Assembly: GCA_003169845.1 (NCBI GenBank)
Contig: PNAG01000023.1
Span: 1 to 64,000 of the forward strand
Length of the DNA stretch: 64,000 nt
Reading direction: 5' to 3'
From: Candidatus Dormiibacterota bacterium
GTDB taxonomy: Bacteria > Chloroflexota > Dormibacteria > Dormibacterales > Dormibacteraceae
Part shown: positions 33,126 to 42,194 of the stretch, piece after piece
How positions within the stretch are numbered: position 1 is the stretch's first letter
How the letters are laid out: each line of letters opens with the position of its first letter
Notes under the pieces: generated by a model
The model's database searches: none
What the model was told of the DNA's origin: nothing
Seen by the model: the letters and a program-made list of their open reading frames with translations, nothing else
Translations under genes and position numbers: made by a program

Positions 33126-34384
33126 AGTGAAATTGCCTGCAGCGATGTCACCCACAGGACCACCACTCCGGCCAGAGCCGACTCTGACCACACGTCGAAC
33201 AGCAGGGGGAAGCCAAACCCGGCCGCGAAGGCGTTGGTGAACGCCAGGTAGACCGGCCCGATCAAGAACCAGGCGATCGCGACCTGCACCACCAGGCGCC
33301 GCGATCCCCGCCGGAGGCCGAAGTCGAGCAGCACGATCATCGGCACCAGGAGCAGGACCAGCTGTCCGGCCCAGACCAGGGTGAGCAGGAGCGGAGACGC
33401 CGCGAATGCGGCCGCGATCTCCAGCGCACGGCCCTGCCGGTCTGATCGCGCAGCGCCCAGCCGGCGCAGAGTCACAACGATGACCGCGATGCCGGCCACG
33501 GCCGCCAGCGTGAGCACCACCGCGTCGACGCCTCTCCCCTGCTGGTAGAGGCTTTCCGGGTGCAGCAGCCTCGCCAGCGCCGCCAGCGGCGAGATGTCCA
33601 TCTCCTCTCCCGAGCCCTGTCCCACTGACGGCAGGACCTGGAACAGGTACTCGCCCAGGTAGCGTGGCGCCGCGACCGCCCAGAGCACCGCCCAGGTGGC
33701 GACCGCGACCGCGACCGTTATCCAGCGCCGGCCCCACAGGCTGAGCAGCAAAAGCGGCGCCTGGACAAGCTTGATCGCCAGCCCCAAGCCAAGCGCCGCC
33801 CCGCCCCACCAGCGGTCGCCGCGCAGCCAGGCCGCCACCACGACTGCGCTCAACGCAAGCAGAAGGACCTGGAAGTTGCGGTTCTGGACCTCGGTGAGAG
33901 TGGGAGCAAAGCCGATGGTGACCAGCGCGGCCAGGGCCGTGAACTGCCAGTCGCGCACCTCGAGCGCCCGGAGCATGATCCAAAGGAAGAGGGCGACGCA
34001 GGCGGTGGCTGCGAACAGGGCCACACCGTCGACCAGCCTGGGGTCGAAGCCCGAAACCGGCTGGAGAAGCCACAGCGGAAACGGCGGGTAGACCGAGCCC
34101 GCGGCGCCCAGCCAGCCCTTCGCATGCCCGGAGCAGATCTTGGTCGCGCACTGGTAGGGGTCACTCCCGCCGGCGAGGATTCGGGCACCGTCGAGGTAGA
34201 CGGCGCGAAAGTCGCTGACCTGGTTCCATACCAGGGGCAACACGACCGCGTTCCATAGATAGGCGAACCCCATCGGCACCCCGGCCAGCACGAGAAGGAT
34301 CGTTCGGAAGCGGCGGCTTGACAGGCCCGCGCCCCAGGGGTTGGACGAGGAGCCGGCGGAGAGGACGGCGGACGGCGCGGCCAC
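33047..34384 (-). CDS. GT87-type polyprenyl-linked mannosyltransferase-like membrane protein
   Basis: 445 residues with about 9-10 TMs and the GT-C-type acidic loop after TM1 (SDFRAVYLDGARILAGGSDPYQ, Asp residues near the catalytic Asp of the PimE-like family). Further on, SVYPPFPLWLL and TLTEVQNRNFQVLLL are GT87 hallmarks. It likely transfers a sugar from a polyprenyl phosphate. The final roughly 27 residues (SLSPIGGRVRERGEQAASLS...) are encoded by the adjacent palindromic repeats, so the C-terminus is not native. Divergent from the Crp/Fnr regulator. Confidence 0.85.
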   Translation of the reverse strand: MAAPSAVLSAGSSSNPWGAGLSSRRFRTILLVLAGVPMGFAYLWNAVVLPLVWNQVSDFRAVYLDGARILAGGSDPYQCATKICSGHAKGWLGAAGSVYPPFPLWLLQPVSGFDPRLVDGVALFAATACVALFLWIMLRALEVRDWQFTALAALVTIGFAPTLTEVQNRNFQVLLLALSAVVVAAWLRGDRWWGGAALGLGLAIKLVQAPLLLLSLWGRRWITVAVAVATWAVLWAVAAPRYLGEYLFQVLPSVGQGSGEEMDISPLAALARLLHPESLYQQGRGVDAVVLTLAAVAGIAVIVVTLRRLGAARSDRQGRALEIAAAFAASPLLLTLVWAGQLVLLLVPMIVLLDFGLRRGSRRLVVQVAIAWFLIGPVYLAFTNAFAAGFGFPLLFDVWSESALAGVVVLWVTSLQAISLSPIGGRVRERGEQAASLSPSGRGPG

Positions 34385-34442
34385 GCAGGAACTCTACTTG
34401 CAGGGTTCGGTAATCGAGCCCCTAGAGGGACATAATCGAGGC

Positions 34443-35123
34443 GTGCTGACACCCGGGCTCGAGGTGGAAGACGTTGACTTCATGTCCCTGATGAGCGAGG
34501 CCAATCAGCGCCGCGTGCTCGAAGGCTCGACCAGGGACGTTTACGCGCCGGGCACGGTGATCCTTCACCCCGAGATCGGGAATCGTGCGTACTTGCTCGA
34601 GCGAGGCCTGGCCCGCGCCTACACGACCGTTCCGGACGGGCGGCAGGCCACTGTGACCTTCTTCCACTCAGGGGAGGTGATCGGATCGACGTCGATCGTG
34701 AGCCACCCGCCCCGGGTGTTCGTGCAGATCGTCACGAGGTCCTCGATGGCCGCACTCGAGCTCGAGAAGGTGCGCAAACTCGCGGCCACCGAGAACGAGG
34801 TCCTGGCCGCTGTTGCCACCGTCCTGGCAGCACGAGTCCGGAGCGCATACAGGCTGATCGCGATCCGTACGCTGGGCGACATCAGGCAACGCCTGGCCTA
34901 CGACCTGCTCGACCGCGCCTGCCGGTCTCAACTTGCGGTGGGACGGCTCGAGGCAAAGGCGACGCATGCCGATCTCGCGAATTCGATCGGGTCGGCGCGC
35001 GAGGTGGTGGGCCGGACGCTCGGCCGGCTGCGCGATGAAGGCTTCGTCGAAACCGCACCGGGGCTGATCCGGGTGCTCGACCCGCTACGCCTGGCCGGGA
35101 TCGTGCGCGCGTTCGGGTTCTAG
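34443..35123 (+). CDS. Crp/Fnr-family transcriptional regulator
   Basis: 227 residues: cyclic-nucleotide-binding fold (RVLEGSTRDVYAPGTVILHPEIGNRAYLLERGLARAYTTVPDGRQATVTFFHSGEVIG) and a C-terminal winged helix (ATHADLANSIGSAREVVGRTLGRLRDEGFVET). It lacks the canonical cAMP-contact RS pair of CRP, so the ligand may differ. GTG 34443 was chosen since an upstream start would overlap the divergent GT87 gene; CATAAT (34431-34436) ends 6 bases before it, implying a leaderless transcript. Confidence 0.88.
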   Translation: MLTPGLEVEDVDFMSLMSEANQRRVLEGSTRDVYAPGTVILHPEIGNRAYLLERGLARAYTTVPDGRQATVTFFHSGEVIGSTSIVSHPPRVFVQIVTRSSMAALELEKVRKLAATENEVLAAVATVLAARVRSAYRLIAIRTLGDIRQRLAYDLLDRACRSQLAVGRLEAKATHADLANSIGSAREVVGRTLGRLRDEGFVETAPGLIRVLDPLRLAGIVRAFGF

Positions 35124-35138
35124 TCGCGGGCTACCCAG

Positions 35139-36599
35139 CTACTCCAGGTAGTCGCGGAGCTTTTTCGAGCGTGAGGGGTGGCGCAGTTTGCGCAGTGCTT
35201 TCGCCTCGATCTGGCGGATGCGCTCTCGGGTCACCCCGAACCGCTTCCCTACCTCTTCCAGCGTGCGCTGGTGCCCGTCGATCAACCCGAACCTCAGCTG
35301 CAGCACGCGCCGCTCGCGGGGCGTGAGGGTGTCGAGCACGTCCTCGACCTCGGAGTGCAGCATCGTCAGCGACGCCGCGTCCTGCGGCGAGACCGCCTCG
35401 CGGTCCTCGACGAAGTCGCCGAGGTGGGAATCCTCTTCCTCGCCGATGGGCGTCTCGAGCGAGACGGGGTCCTGCGAAACCTTGACGATCTCGCGCACCT
35501 TCTCGGGCGTGATGCCCATCTCCTCGCCGATCTCCTCGTCGCTCGGCTCGCGGCCCAGCTCCTGCAGCAGACGGCGTGAGACGCGCACCAGCTTGTTGAT
35601 CGTCTCGACCATGTGCACCGGGATGCGGATCGTCCGCGCCTGGTCCGCGATGGCGCGCGTGATGGCCTGCCGGATCCACCACGTCGCGTAGGTGGAGAAC
35701 TTGTAGCCCTTGTGGTAGTCGAACTTCTCGACCGCGCGGATGAGGCCCATGTTGCCTTCCTGGATCAGGTCCAGGAACGACATGCCGCGGCCGATGTACT
35801 TCTTGGCGATCGACACAACCAACCGGAGGTTGGCCTCGGTCAGCCGCTGCTTGGCCTCGTAGGCGCGCTCGTAGCGCTCGGTCAGGCGGTAGCGCGCGAT
35901 GCGGTAAGCCTCGAGCGCCTCGGCCCGAACCCTCGGACGGGCGGCTCCGTTGGTCACCTGGCGGCGGCGCTCGGCGGCGGCCGCGTCGATCAGGTTCTGC
36001 AGCTTCGACACGTCGGCAAGGCCGATCAGCTCCAGCGCGATGTGTGCCTGCTGGCCCTTGCGCTTGACCGTGGCCAGCCGTTCCACCACCTCGGGTAGCA
36101 GCTCCTCGACGGAGCGCTGCCGGCCGTCCATCTCCTCGATCACGTTCAACGCCTTGAGCGCATCGTGCAGGGGCTTGGCCTCGATCGCCTGGGCGAGCTC
36201 GACCTCATCGTTGGCGGTCAGCAGGTTGACGCGCCCGATCTCCTTGAGGTACATGCGCACCGGGTCGTCGAGCGAGACCGAGTCCATCATCTCGATGTCC
36301 AGCAGCATCTCGTCGTCGATCTGCTCGACCTCCTCGAAGTCCTTCTCGCCGTCCGTGACCTCGATCCCGATCTCCTTGAACGACGCGAAGATGCGGAAGA
36401 TCTGGTCGGGCTCGGCGTCCAGCTCTGGGAAGCCCTGCAGGATGTCGTCGGGTGTGAGGTAGCCCTGCTCCTTGCCCTTGACGATGAGCAGCTCCGCCAT
36501 CGCCATCAGCTCGTCTTCGAACTTGTGCTCGGGCTTCGCCTCGGCCTTGCCGGCGCGAGGACTCTTGGTGGTCGCCACCTTAGGTGTCGTAGTTGCCAC
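35139..36599 (-). CDS. rpoD: Principal sigma factor RpoD/SigA
   Basis: 486 residues. Region 1.1-like N-terminus, region 1.2 [18 protein letters not shown], region 2 [39 protein letters not shown]...[22 protein letters not shown] (about residues 262-330), region 3, and region 4 [51 protein letters not shown]. The Lys/Ala-rich opening ([21 protein letters not shown]) is like those of actinobacterial/Chloroflexi sigma factors. Housekeeping sigma; follows dnaG by 19 bases in the same operon. Confidence 0.97.
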   Translation of the reverse strand: MATTTPKVATTKSPRAGKAEAKPEHKFEDELMAMAELLIVKGKEQGYLTPDDILQGFPELDAEPDQIFRIFASFKEIGIEVTDGEKDFEEVEQIDDEMLLDIEMMDSVSLDDPVRMYLKEIGRVNLLTANDEVELAQAIEAKPLHDALKALNVIEEMDGRQRSVEELLPEVVERLATVKRKGQQAHIALELIGLADVSKLQNLIDAAAAERRRQVTNGAARPRVRAEALEAYRIARYRLTERYERAYEAKQRLTEANLRLVVSIAKKYIGRGMSFLDLIQEGNMGLIRAVEKFDYHKGYKFSTYATWWIRQAITRAIADQARTIRIPVHMVETINKLVRVSRRLLQELGREPSDEEIGEEMGITPEKVREIVKVSQDPVSLETPIGEEEDSHLGDFVEDREAVSPQDAASLTMLHSEVEDVLDTLTPRERRVLQLRFGLIDGHQRTLEEVGKRFGVTRERIRQIEAKALRKLRHPSRSKKLRDYLE

Positions 36600-36618
36600 T
36601 TTCGCTAGGCGCGCGATG

Positions 36619-38406
36619 TCAATTTCTCCTTTCGATCTCGTTGATAGCGCGTGCCAGCTCTCCGGCCTGAGCTTCGAGACGAGCCACCAGCTCCGAGTCC
36701 TTGCCCCTCTCGGCCTCGGAAAGCTCGCGAATTATCCCACTGTGCCGGGCCCTCATGTGGTCGAGGCGGATCCGTTCCGCCAGCTCCACAGCCACTTCGT
36801 CGTCGACACTCGGCGGCGGCGCCGCCCACGCTCTTCGAATCAGGTCCTGTTCCTCTGCGGGATATCCCGCCAACTCCGTCTCGAGCCCGGACACACCGCC
36901 GCGCTCGTATGTCTCCAACATCCGTACGTATATACCGCGGTCCTCTTCATTCAACTCATCGGGGGTGAGCAACGTTCGCACCCGCTCGAAGGCCATGGGC
37001 CTGACCGCAAGCAACTGCAGCAGATATCTGCCTACGGTCAGTTTCTTCCCCGTCAGACGGGCCGCCAAACCGGCCTTTCCGTTGGATGCTTCCCCGATCC
37101 TCCCCCCTGAACGGGGGGAGGGGGATCCTGCCTGCGCGGTGAGGAGGTGGGGTTGGACTCCGATCCAGCCTGCCGCCCGCTCGCGGTAGGTCTCCCGGAC
37201 GGCCGCGTCGGGGATCTTTTCGAGCACCTCGCGGACCCGGCTGGCCGCGAGCTCGAGATGGTTCGGGTTGCCTGGGTTGAGGCCGGTCAGGGCGTCCTTG
37301 ATCCAGAACTCCCAGCCAGAGGGGGCCGCGGCCGCGAGCTCCGCCCACCGCTGGGGCGCCTCGGCGCCGGCGGCCCGCAGGAACTCGTCGGGGTCCTTGG
37401 CGGGCGGCGTGACGGTGGCGACGCGGGTGCGCATCTGGTGGGCGGACGCCAGCTCGATCGCCTTGAAGGCGGCGCCGCGGCCTGCGCGATCTGCGTCGAA
37501 AACCAGCAGCAGCTCGTCGGTGAAGCGCTTGAGCAGCCTCACCTGGTCGTCGGTCAACGCGGTGCCGGAGCTTGCCACTGCATTGATAACGCCGTGGTGA
37601 TGCGCCGTGATGACGTCGAACTGGCCCTCCATCAGGACCGCGTGGCCTTGCTTGGTGATCTCGTCGCGCGCAAGGTCCAGGCCGAAGATCACCCGTCCTT
37701 TTATGTAGGCGGGGGTTTCGGGTGAGTTGATGTACTTCCGCTGCTCGTCGGCGCGCACTGTCCGCGCTGTGAAAGCGAGGGGCTGCCCGCGTTCGTCCCT
37801 GATCGGTATCACCAGCCGCTCGGCAAAGAAATCGCTGCCGTCACGGCGCATCAGGCCCGCCTCCTGGGCGTCCTGCAGTGACTTCTTCTTCGCTCTGAGG
37901 TATTCGGCGAAACCCCGGCCGGCCGGGGCGTAGCCGAGCTGGAAGCGTCGGGCGGTTTCCTCGCTCACCTTGCGCGATTCGAGCAGCCTTCGCCCGGGTT
38001 CGCCGGCGGGACTGGACCAGAGCACGTACTCGTAGAACTGCGCGGCGAGCTTGAGCATGGTGAGGAGGCGCTTGCGGGAGTCCGAGCGCTCCTTCTGCTC
38101 GGGGCTCAGCTTTTTGAGCTCGACGCCGGCGCGCTCGGCGAGCGACTGCAGGGCGCCGCGCTTGTCGGTCTTCTCGATCAGCTCGACGAAGGTGAAGACG
38201 TCGCCGTGGCGCTGGCACCCGAAGCAGTACCAGGTCTGCGTCTGAGGGTGGACCGTGAAGCTGGGGGTGTCCTCCTGGTGGAAGGGGCAGAGGCCGACGA
38301 AGTCGCGGTTCTTCTTGGTCAGGCGGAGGTGCTCCTGGACGATCTTGACGAGGTCGACCTTGGCTTTGACCTCGGCGAAGGCGTCATCGGATGAGGGGGT
38401 GGGCAC
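36619..38406 (-). CDS. dnaG: DNA primase DnaG
   Basis: 595 residues from GTG 38406; the longer frame overlaps a divergent sigma gene. CHC2 zinc ribbon: Cys40, His43, Cys61, Cys64. The TOPRIM domain follows ([44 protein letters not shown] with the metal Asp-x-Asp). A C-terminal helicase-binding region is present. Between TOPRIM and C-terminal domain, residues about 426-445 ([20 protein letters not shown]) are encoded by a palindromic repeat, an in-frame insertion in a linker. It synthesises Okazaki primers and sits upstream of rpoD as in the macromolecular synthesis operon (rpsU absent). Confidence 0.96.
   Translation of the reverse strand: MPTPSSDDAFAEVKAKVDLVKIVQEHLRLTKKNRDFVGLCPFHQEDTPSFTVHPQTQTWYCFGCQRHGDVFTFVELIEKTDKRGALQSLAERAGVELKKLSPEQKERSDSRKRLLTMLKLAAQFYEYVLWSSPAGEPGRRLLESRKVSEETARRFQLGYAPAGRGFAEYLRAKKKSLQDAQEAGLMRRDGSDFFAERLVIPIRDERGQPLAFTARTVRADEQRKYINSPETPAYIKGRVIFGLDLARDEITKQGHAVLMEGQFDVITAHHHGVINAVASSGTALTDDQVRLLKRFTDELLLVFDADRAGRGAAFKAIELASAHQMRTRVATVTPPAKDPDEFLRAAGAEAPQRWAELAAAAPSGWEFWIKDALTGLNPGNPNHLELAASRVREVLEKIPDAAVRETYRERAAGWIGVQPHLLTAQAGSPSPRSGGRIGEASNGKAGLAARLTGKKLTVGRYLLQLLAVRPMAFERVRTLLTPDELNEEDRGIYVRMLETYERGGVSGLETELAGYPAEEQDLIRRAWAAPPPSVDDEVAVELAERIRLDHMRARHSGIIRELSEAERGKDSELVARLEAQAGELARAINEIERRN
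37096..37127 (+). repeat. Palindromic repeat inside dnaG
   Basis: CTCCCCCC-TGAAC-GGGGGGAG (37100-37120), an 8-bp perfect stem bracketed by GATCC/GGATC. Nearly the same hairpin occurs at 46487-46508. It adds a Ser/Pro/Gly/Arg-rich linker to DnaG. Confidence 0.85.
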
Positions 38407-38453
38407 TGGGTCTATTGTCCGATTCCGGGGCGGTCGCGACGTAGTGGTGATGT

Positions 38454-38996
38454 ATGAGCGCGGCGGCGCCTTCTGCGGACATGGTGGGCCAGACTCTGCC
38501 CGTGACGGCGGACCGGTTCTGCGAGCGGTACGCTCCCGCCGTCTGCCGGTTCGCGGCGATGGCCGCGAGGTCACCGCTGGAAGCCGACGACATAGCGCAG
38601 GAAGCGCTGCTCCGTGCGGTCCGTGGACTCGACGGCTTCGATCCGCTCCGGGGAGAGATCGAAGCGTGGTTGTGGCGGATCGTGGCCAACGTCGCCTATG
38701 ACCACCAGCGAGCGGAGCGCCGGCGCCTTGCCTTGTGGACACGGCTGAGCCGGGTCCGCGAGGCGGCCGCCGAATCCGTCGAATCGATCGCGGTCGACCG
38801 CATCGACAACCAGCGGCTGCTGGCTTCGGTGCGCGAGCTCGGACCGCGGGACCGGACCTTGCTCGCGCTGCGATTTGGCGCTGACCTGGACCTGCGAGCC
38901 GTCGGACTGGCGCTGGCGATGAGCGAGGCGGCGGCCGGGCGGGCGGTGCTGAGGGCGCTGGACAAACTGCGAAGTCACCTGGAGGTGAATCCATGA
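38454..38996 (+). CDS. ECF-like RNA polymerase sigma factor
   Basis: 180 residues. Region 2 is clear (FCERYAPAVCRFAAMAARSPLEADDIAQEALLRAVRGLDGFDPLRGEIEAWLWRIVANVAYDHQRAERRR). Region 4 (LGPRDRTLLALRFGADLDLRAVGLALAMSEAAAGRAVLRALDKLRSHL) is more divergent. ATG 38454 diverges from dnaG with a 47-bp gap. Coupled by an ATGA overlap to a membrane protein that is likely its anti-sigma. Confidence 0.85.
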   Translation: MSAAAPSADMVGQTLPVTADRFCERYAPAVCRFAAMAARSPLEADDIAQEALLRAVRGLDGFDPLRGEIEAWLWRIVANVAYDHQRAERRRLALWTRLSRVREAAAESVESIAVDRIDNQRLLASVRELGPRDRTLLALRFGADLDLRAVGLALAMSEAAAGRAVLRALDKLRSHLEVNP

Positions 38997-40003
38997 ATAT
39001 GCCTGTGGACCAGCTCGCGGAGCGGCTGCGTGAGCTTCCGTTGGAAGAGCCGCGGCCGGACGCGATCACCGCGCGTGTCCTGGCGGCGGCGAAGGGGCCG
39101 GCGCCGCGTCGGGGAATTGCCCGGACGGGCCGCCCGCTGCGCCGGCCCGCGTTCGTGGCCATCCCGGCTGCTTTCTTGATATTGGTCCTGGGGTTATGGG
39201 GCGCGCTGTATTTCTCGCCCGCAACGGCGGCTGCGCTCGCGGATGCGTCAGGGCCTGGAGGTTTCTCGGGCGAGATCCTGGACCACGTGGGACTGGGCAG
39301 CGGGAACATCACGGCTGAGAGCTCGTCCTCCACGTCGTCCGGCTACAGGTTGCAGCTGGTCGGCGCGTACGCGGATTCGATTCGCACCGTGGTCCTGATC
39401 AAGATGTCACCGGCGGCGTTCATCTCCGGCACGCCGCAGCTGACCGACCAGTTCGGCACGAGCTATTTCCCGCAGAGTGGTCAGGGCAACCTCGAGACCG
39501 GTGACCAGGTGTTGAGCTTCGAGCCGGCCTCGTGGCTGGCCTCCGCCACCGGCATGCGGTTCACCCTGACCGTCAACCAGGTCGAGCTTCTGGGCGGTCA
39601 GCAGCAGGTCACCGGTTCCTGGACGGTGAGGGGAGTCGTGCTGCTCGACACTGGAAAGACGATTCGGACGCCCAGGCCGGGTTCACTTGGACCTGGCACC
39701 GTCACGTTCGTCGACGCGAAGTATGTGGGCCGGTCGGTTTCGATCAAGGCCGAGGTGCGGGGTGTTTCGCTGGGCGGGATCGTCCCCGCGACCGGGCCGG
39801 ATGCCAAGCCGCAACCGGCACTGAGCATCATGCTCATTCCGGACAGGGGGCTGGGCAAGCCGGCGAGCAGTTTGTCCATGAGCTCCGACGGAAATGTCAC
39901 GCAGCTCCAGGTGCTGTTCCTCAACGTGGATCCCGGCCTTTACTTCCTCGTCATCACGTTGGAAGGGGTCGGGACGCTGGATAGCGCGCTCGATGTGAGG
40001 TGA
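38993..40003 (+). CDS. Putative anti-sigma membrane protein
   Basis: 336 residues: cytoplasmic N-terminus (DQLAERLRELPLEEPRPDAITARVLAAAKG) that could bind the sigma, one TM (AFVAIPAAFLILVLGLWGALYF), and an extracellular beta-rich domain of 250 residues with no Cys-rich zinc motif (not a ZAS anti-sigma). Its ATG overlaps the sigma stop (ATGA). The role is inferred from this coupling. Confidence 0.75.
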   Translation: MNMPVDQLAERLRELPLEEPRPDAITARVLAAAKGPAPRRGIARTGRPLRRPAFVAIPAAFLILVLGLWGALYFSPATAAALADASGPGGFSGEILDHVGLGSGNITAESSSSTSSGYRLQLVGAYADSIRTVVLIKMSPAAFISGTPQLTDQFGTSYFPQSGQGNLETGDQVLSFEPASWLASATGMRFTLTVNQVELLGGQQQVTGSWTVRGVVLLDTGKTIRTPRPGSLGPGTVTFVDAKYVGRSVSIKAEVRGVSLGGIVPATGPDAKPQPALSIMLIPDRGLGKPASSLSMSSDGNVTQLQVLFLNVDPGLYFLVITLEGVGTLDSALDVR

Positions 40004-40053
40004 TGGGCGCGGGCCGAGACAAGGTGGCGGGAGGCGCATAGAGTTAAGAAGCC

Positions 40054-40347
40054 GTGGCCATACAGTTGCTTGGGTTTGGACTGTGGGCGCTACTGGCGGT
40101 GGCCGGGGCCTGGCTGCTGGTGACGGGGCGGCCGCTGCCTCTCGGACTTCCAGACGGCTTGACCAAGGCGTGGCACCTGCGCGTATTCGGGCTGATCTAC
40201 TGCGTGCTGGGTGGTTACCTGGCGTATAGGTCGATCCAGGGCGCGTTTGATTCGAGCGCCCTTGTCATGACGTTCGCCATCGGAATGGCAACGGCGGTTT
40301 GGATCGCCTGGGATCGCCGGCGGAAGGCCCGAAACAGAGAGGTCTGA
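40054..40347 (+). CDS. Small membrane protein
   Basis: 97 residues, three hydrophobic segments (LLGFGLWALLAVAGAWLLVTG; HLRVFGLIYCVLGGYLAY; SALVMTFAIGMATAVWIAW) and a basic C-terminus (DRRRKARNREV). GTG start. It follows the anti-sigma gene by 50 bases and may share the operon. Function unknown. Confidence 0.7.
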   Translation: MAIQLLGFGLWALLAVAGAWLLVTGRPLPLGLPDGLTKAWHLRVFGLIYCVLGGYLAYRSIQGAFDSSALVMTFAIGMATAVWIAWDRRRKARNREV

Positions 40348-40372
40348 GGCCGTCGTGATATGAGCGACGTTA

Positions 40373-40435
40373 GGGTGGGGTTGGGGGGCCGGAAGGACGC
40401 GTTGAAAGGGACTGGGAAGGGGTGTTGGGGGTGGG
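40373..40435 (+). other. G-quadruplex-prone G-tracts upstream of the SOS promoter
   Basis: The + strand holds GGG-T-GGGG-TT-GGGGGG (40373-40388) and GGG-ACT-GGG-AA-GGGG-TGTT-GGGGG-T-GGG (40408-40435). The second run satisfies the G3+N1-7 rule for a quadruplex with five tracts. It lies 52 bases upstream of the -35 box. Nothing else is seen in the 175-bp gap besides the promoter. Confidence 0.6.
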
Positions 40436-40487
40436 CTGGAGTGGCCTCGAAGGCGGGTTGGCGCGTTGGAGTTGTGTAAATTAGGGC

Positions 40488-40516
40488 TTGACAGACGAAC
40501 ATTAGTTTGGTAGGCT
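40488..40516 (+). promoter_or_regulatory. SOS-box promoter of the HNH gene
   Basis: TTGACA (40488-40493), 17-base spacer, TAGGCT (40511-40516). In the spacer lies CGAAC-ATTA-GTTTG (40496-40509), a LexA box with one mismatch. It closely matches the promoter at 14718, including the flanking ACGAACATT. The -10 ends 6 bases before the ATG, implying a leaderless mRNA repressed by LexA. Confidence 0.75.
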
Positions 40517-40522
40517 TATTTC

Positions 40523-41722
40523 ATGTCGAGGGAAGGGGAAACATCCCTCTCTGAGTTCGAAGCGGCCGTTCGCAAATTCCTCGCTCGCGGTGAGCGAAGC
40601 GTGGATCCAAAGCGCTATCGCGCCGCCATCGATTCCCTGGACGGTGACTTCTCCGTCGTGGCTCGGGATGCTCAGAAGATTGGCGAGCACCTGGTCTCCG
40701 GCAACATCACCGCGGCGTCCTGGATCGCCCGCACTTGCGGCATGTCGATCACCTCTGCCGCCGACCGGCTCTGCGTTGGCGAGCAGCTGGAATCCTTGAC
40801 CAAGGTCGCTGCGGCTCTGGCCTCAGGTGAGGTCGGTTACCAGTCGGTCTCTGCGCTCTGCCACCTGCGCGAGCAGTTGGGTGAGAAGGGATGTCTCTTC
40901 GACGAAGAGGAGATGCTCGGTTTCGCTCGCGAGCACTCGGTGTCGGAGCTCCGCAAGATCTGCAACTACGCCCGCCATGTTGCCGACCCCGATGGCTTCT
41001 TCAGCGACGCCGAGGAGAGCTTCTCCCGCCGAAGGCTGCACATCAGCCAGATGCTGGACGGCTTGTTCAGGGTCGATGGCTTGCTCGACCCGGTCAGTGG
41101 GGCTGCCTTCAAGACGGCAGTCGATGTGCTGGCCAAGCGCAAGGGGCTGGAAGACGAGCGCATCCACTCTCAGCGGATGGCCGATGCGGTGGGTGAGCTG
41201 GCTCTGCACGCGATGGAGCAGGGCACTCTGCCTCGGCGCCATAGCGTCAAGCCGCACATCAACCTGACCATGACGCTGGAAGCACTAAAGGGCGAGCTTG
41301 GCGTTCCACCAGCTGACCTCGAGCTCTCCCTCCCCATATCCACGCGGACTGCCGAGCGCCTTGCCTGCGACTGCACGATGTCGCGGGTGCTGCTGGCGGA
41401 CTCGATGGTGATCGACGTCGGCCGGGCGACGCGAACGGTCTCGCCACCGACCATGCGTGCGCTGCGGGTAAGAGACAAGGGCTGCCGGTTCCCCGGGTGC
41501 GACCGCCAGGTCAACTGGTCGAACCCGCATCACATCATCGCGTGGTCCAGAGGCGGGCCGGGCAATCTGCCGAACCTCGTCTTGCTCTGCTACTACCACC
41601 ATCGGCTGGTGCATGAGGGTGGATGGCAGGTGATCAAGTCGGGGCGTGAGTTCCGGTTCATGCCGCCTGATCGCGTCGTGATGCGGCGGGCGCGTGGGCC
41701 AGGCTTGCGTTGGGCGGCATAA
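40523..41722 (+). CDS. DUF222-HNH (13E12 repeat-type) endonuclease
   Basis: 399 residues. The N-terminal and central helical region (about 1-300) is the DUF222 domain typical of actinobacterial 13E12 proteins. The C-terminal HNH nuclease (about 320-372) reads CRFPGCDRQVNWSNPHHIIAWSRGGPGNLPNLVLLCYYHHRLVHEGGW, with zinc Cys pairs, the HH of the catalytic strand, and N/H. Such proteins are multicopy in mycobacteria, and several there, as I recall, are SOS-induced; the promoter here agrees. Cellular role unresolved (DNA repair, mobile element or defence). Confidence 0.9.
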   Translation: MSREGETSLSEFEAAVRKFLARGERSVDPKRYRAAIDSLDGDFSVVARDAQKIGEHLVSGNITAASWIARTCGMSITSAADRLCVGEQLESLTKVAAALASGEVGYQSVSALCHLREQLGEKGCLFDEEEMLGFAREHSVSELRKICNYARHVADPDGFFSDAEESFSRRRLHISQMLDGLFRVDGLLDPVSGAAFKTAVDVLAKRKGLEDERIHSQRMADAVGELALHAMEQGTLPRRHSVKPHINLTMTLEALKGELGVPPADLELSLPISTRTAERLACDCTMSRVLLADSMVIDVGRATRTVSPPTMRALRVRDKGCRFPGCDRQVNWSNPHHIIAWSRGGPGNLPNLVLLCYYHHRLVHEGGWQVIKSGREFRFMPPDRVVMRRARGPGLRWAA

Positions 41723-41731
41723 CATCGGGGT

Positions 41732-42154
41732 ATGAGCCGGGCCGTGGAAGAGCTGAATCGCCGGATGCTTCGGGCACGCGACGCTATAGACCGCGCCTAT
41801 GCTCAGTCGCTCGACATCACCAATCTTTCACAGGTCGCGCACGTCTCCGAGGCTCATTTCATCCGGACGTTCAAGAACACCTTCGGTGAGACGCCGCATC
41901 GCTATCTTCAGCGCCGGCGGGTGGAGCGGGCGATGTTCTTGCTCCGGGAGACCCCGCGAAGTGTCACGGATGTCTGCCTCGATGTTGGGTTTGGAAGCCT
42001 CGGCACTTTCAGCCGCACGTTCACAGACATCGTCGGCGACACGCCGACTGAATATCGGAATCGCAAGCTCGTTTTTGTGGTGCCGACCTGCTTCTCTATG
42101 TCCTGGATGAGACCCAGCAGTTTTGGAGAAGCCAGGGCCAAGAACGGCGCCTAG
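41732..42154 (+). CDS. AraC-family DNA-binding protein
   Basis: 140 residues containing essentially only the double helix-turn-helix domain: DITNLSQVAHVSEAHFIRTFKNTFGETPHRYLQRRRVERAMFLLRETPRSVTDVCLDVGFGSLGTFSRTFTDIVGDTPTEYRNR. No ligand domain; a 30-residue tail follows. It precedes a glyoxalase gene by 40 bases and probably regulates it. Confidence 0.9.
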   Translation: MSRAVEELNRRMLRARDAIDRAYAQSLDITNLSQVAHVSEAHFIRTFKNTFGETPHRYLQRRRVERAMFLLRETPRSVTDVCLDVGFGSLGTFSRTFTDIVGDTPTEYRNRKLVFVVPTCFSMSWMRPSSFGEARAKNGA

Positions 42155-42194
42155 CATCGGTGTTGTTCAAGCCACCAAGCACGGGAGAAACTCG

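Noticed and set aside
38407-39333. N-terminal extension of DnaG
   Set aside because: It overlaps the divergent sigma gene out of frame; DnaG domain starts at the GTG 38406.
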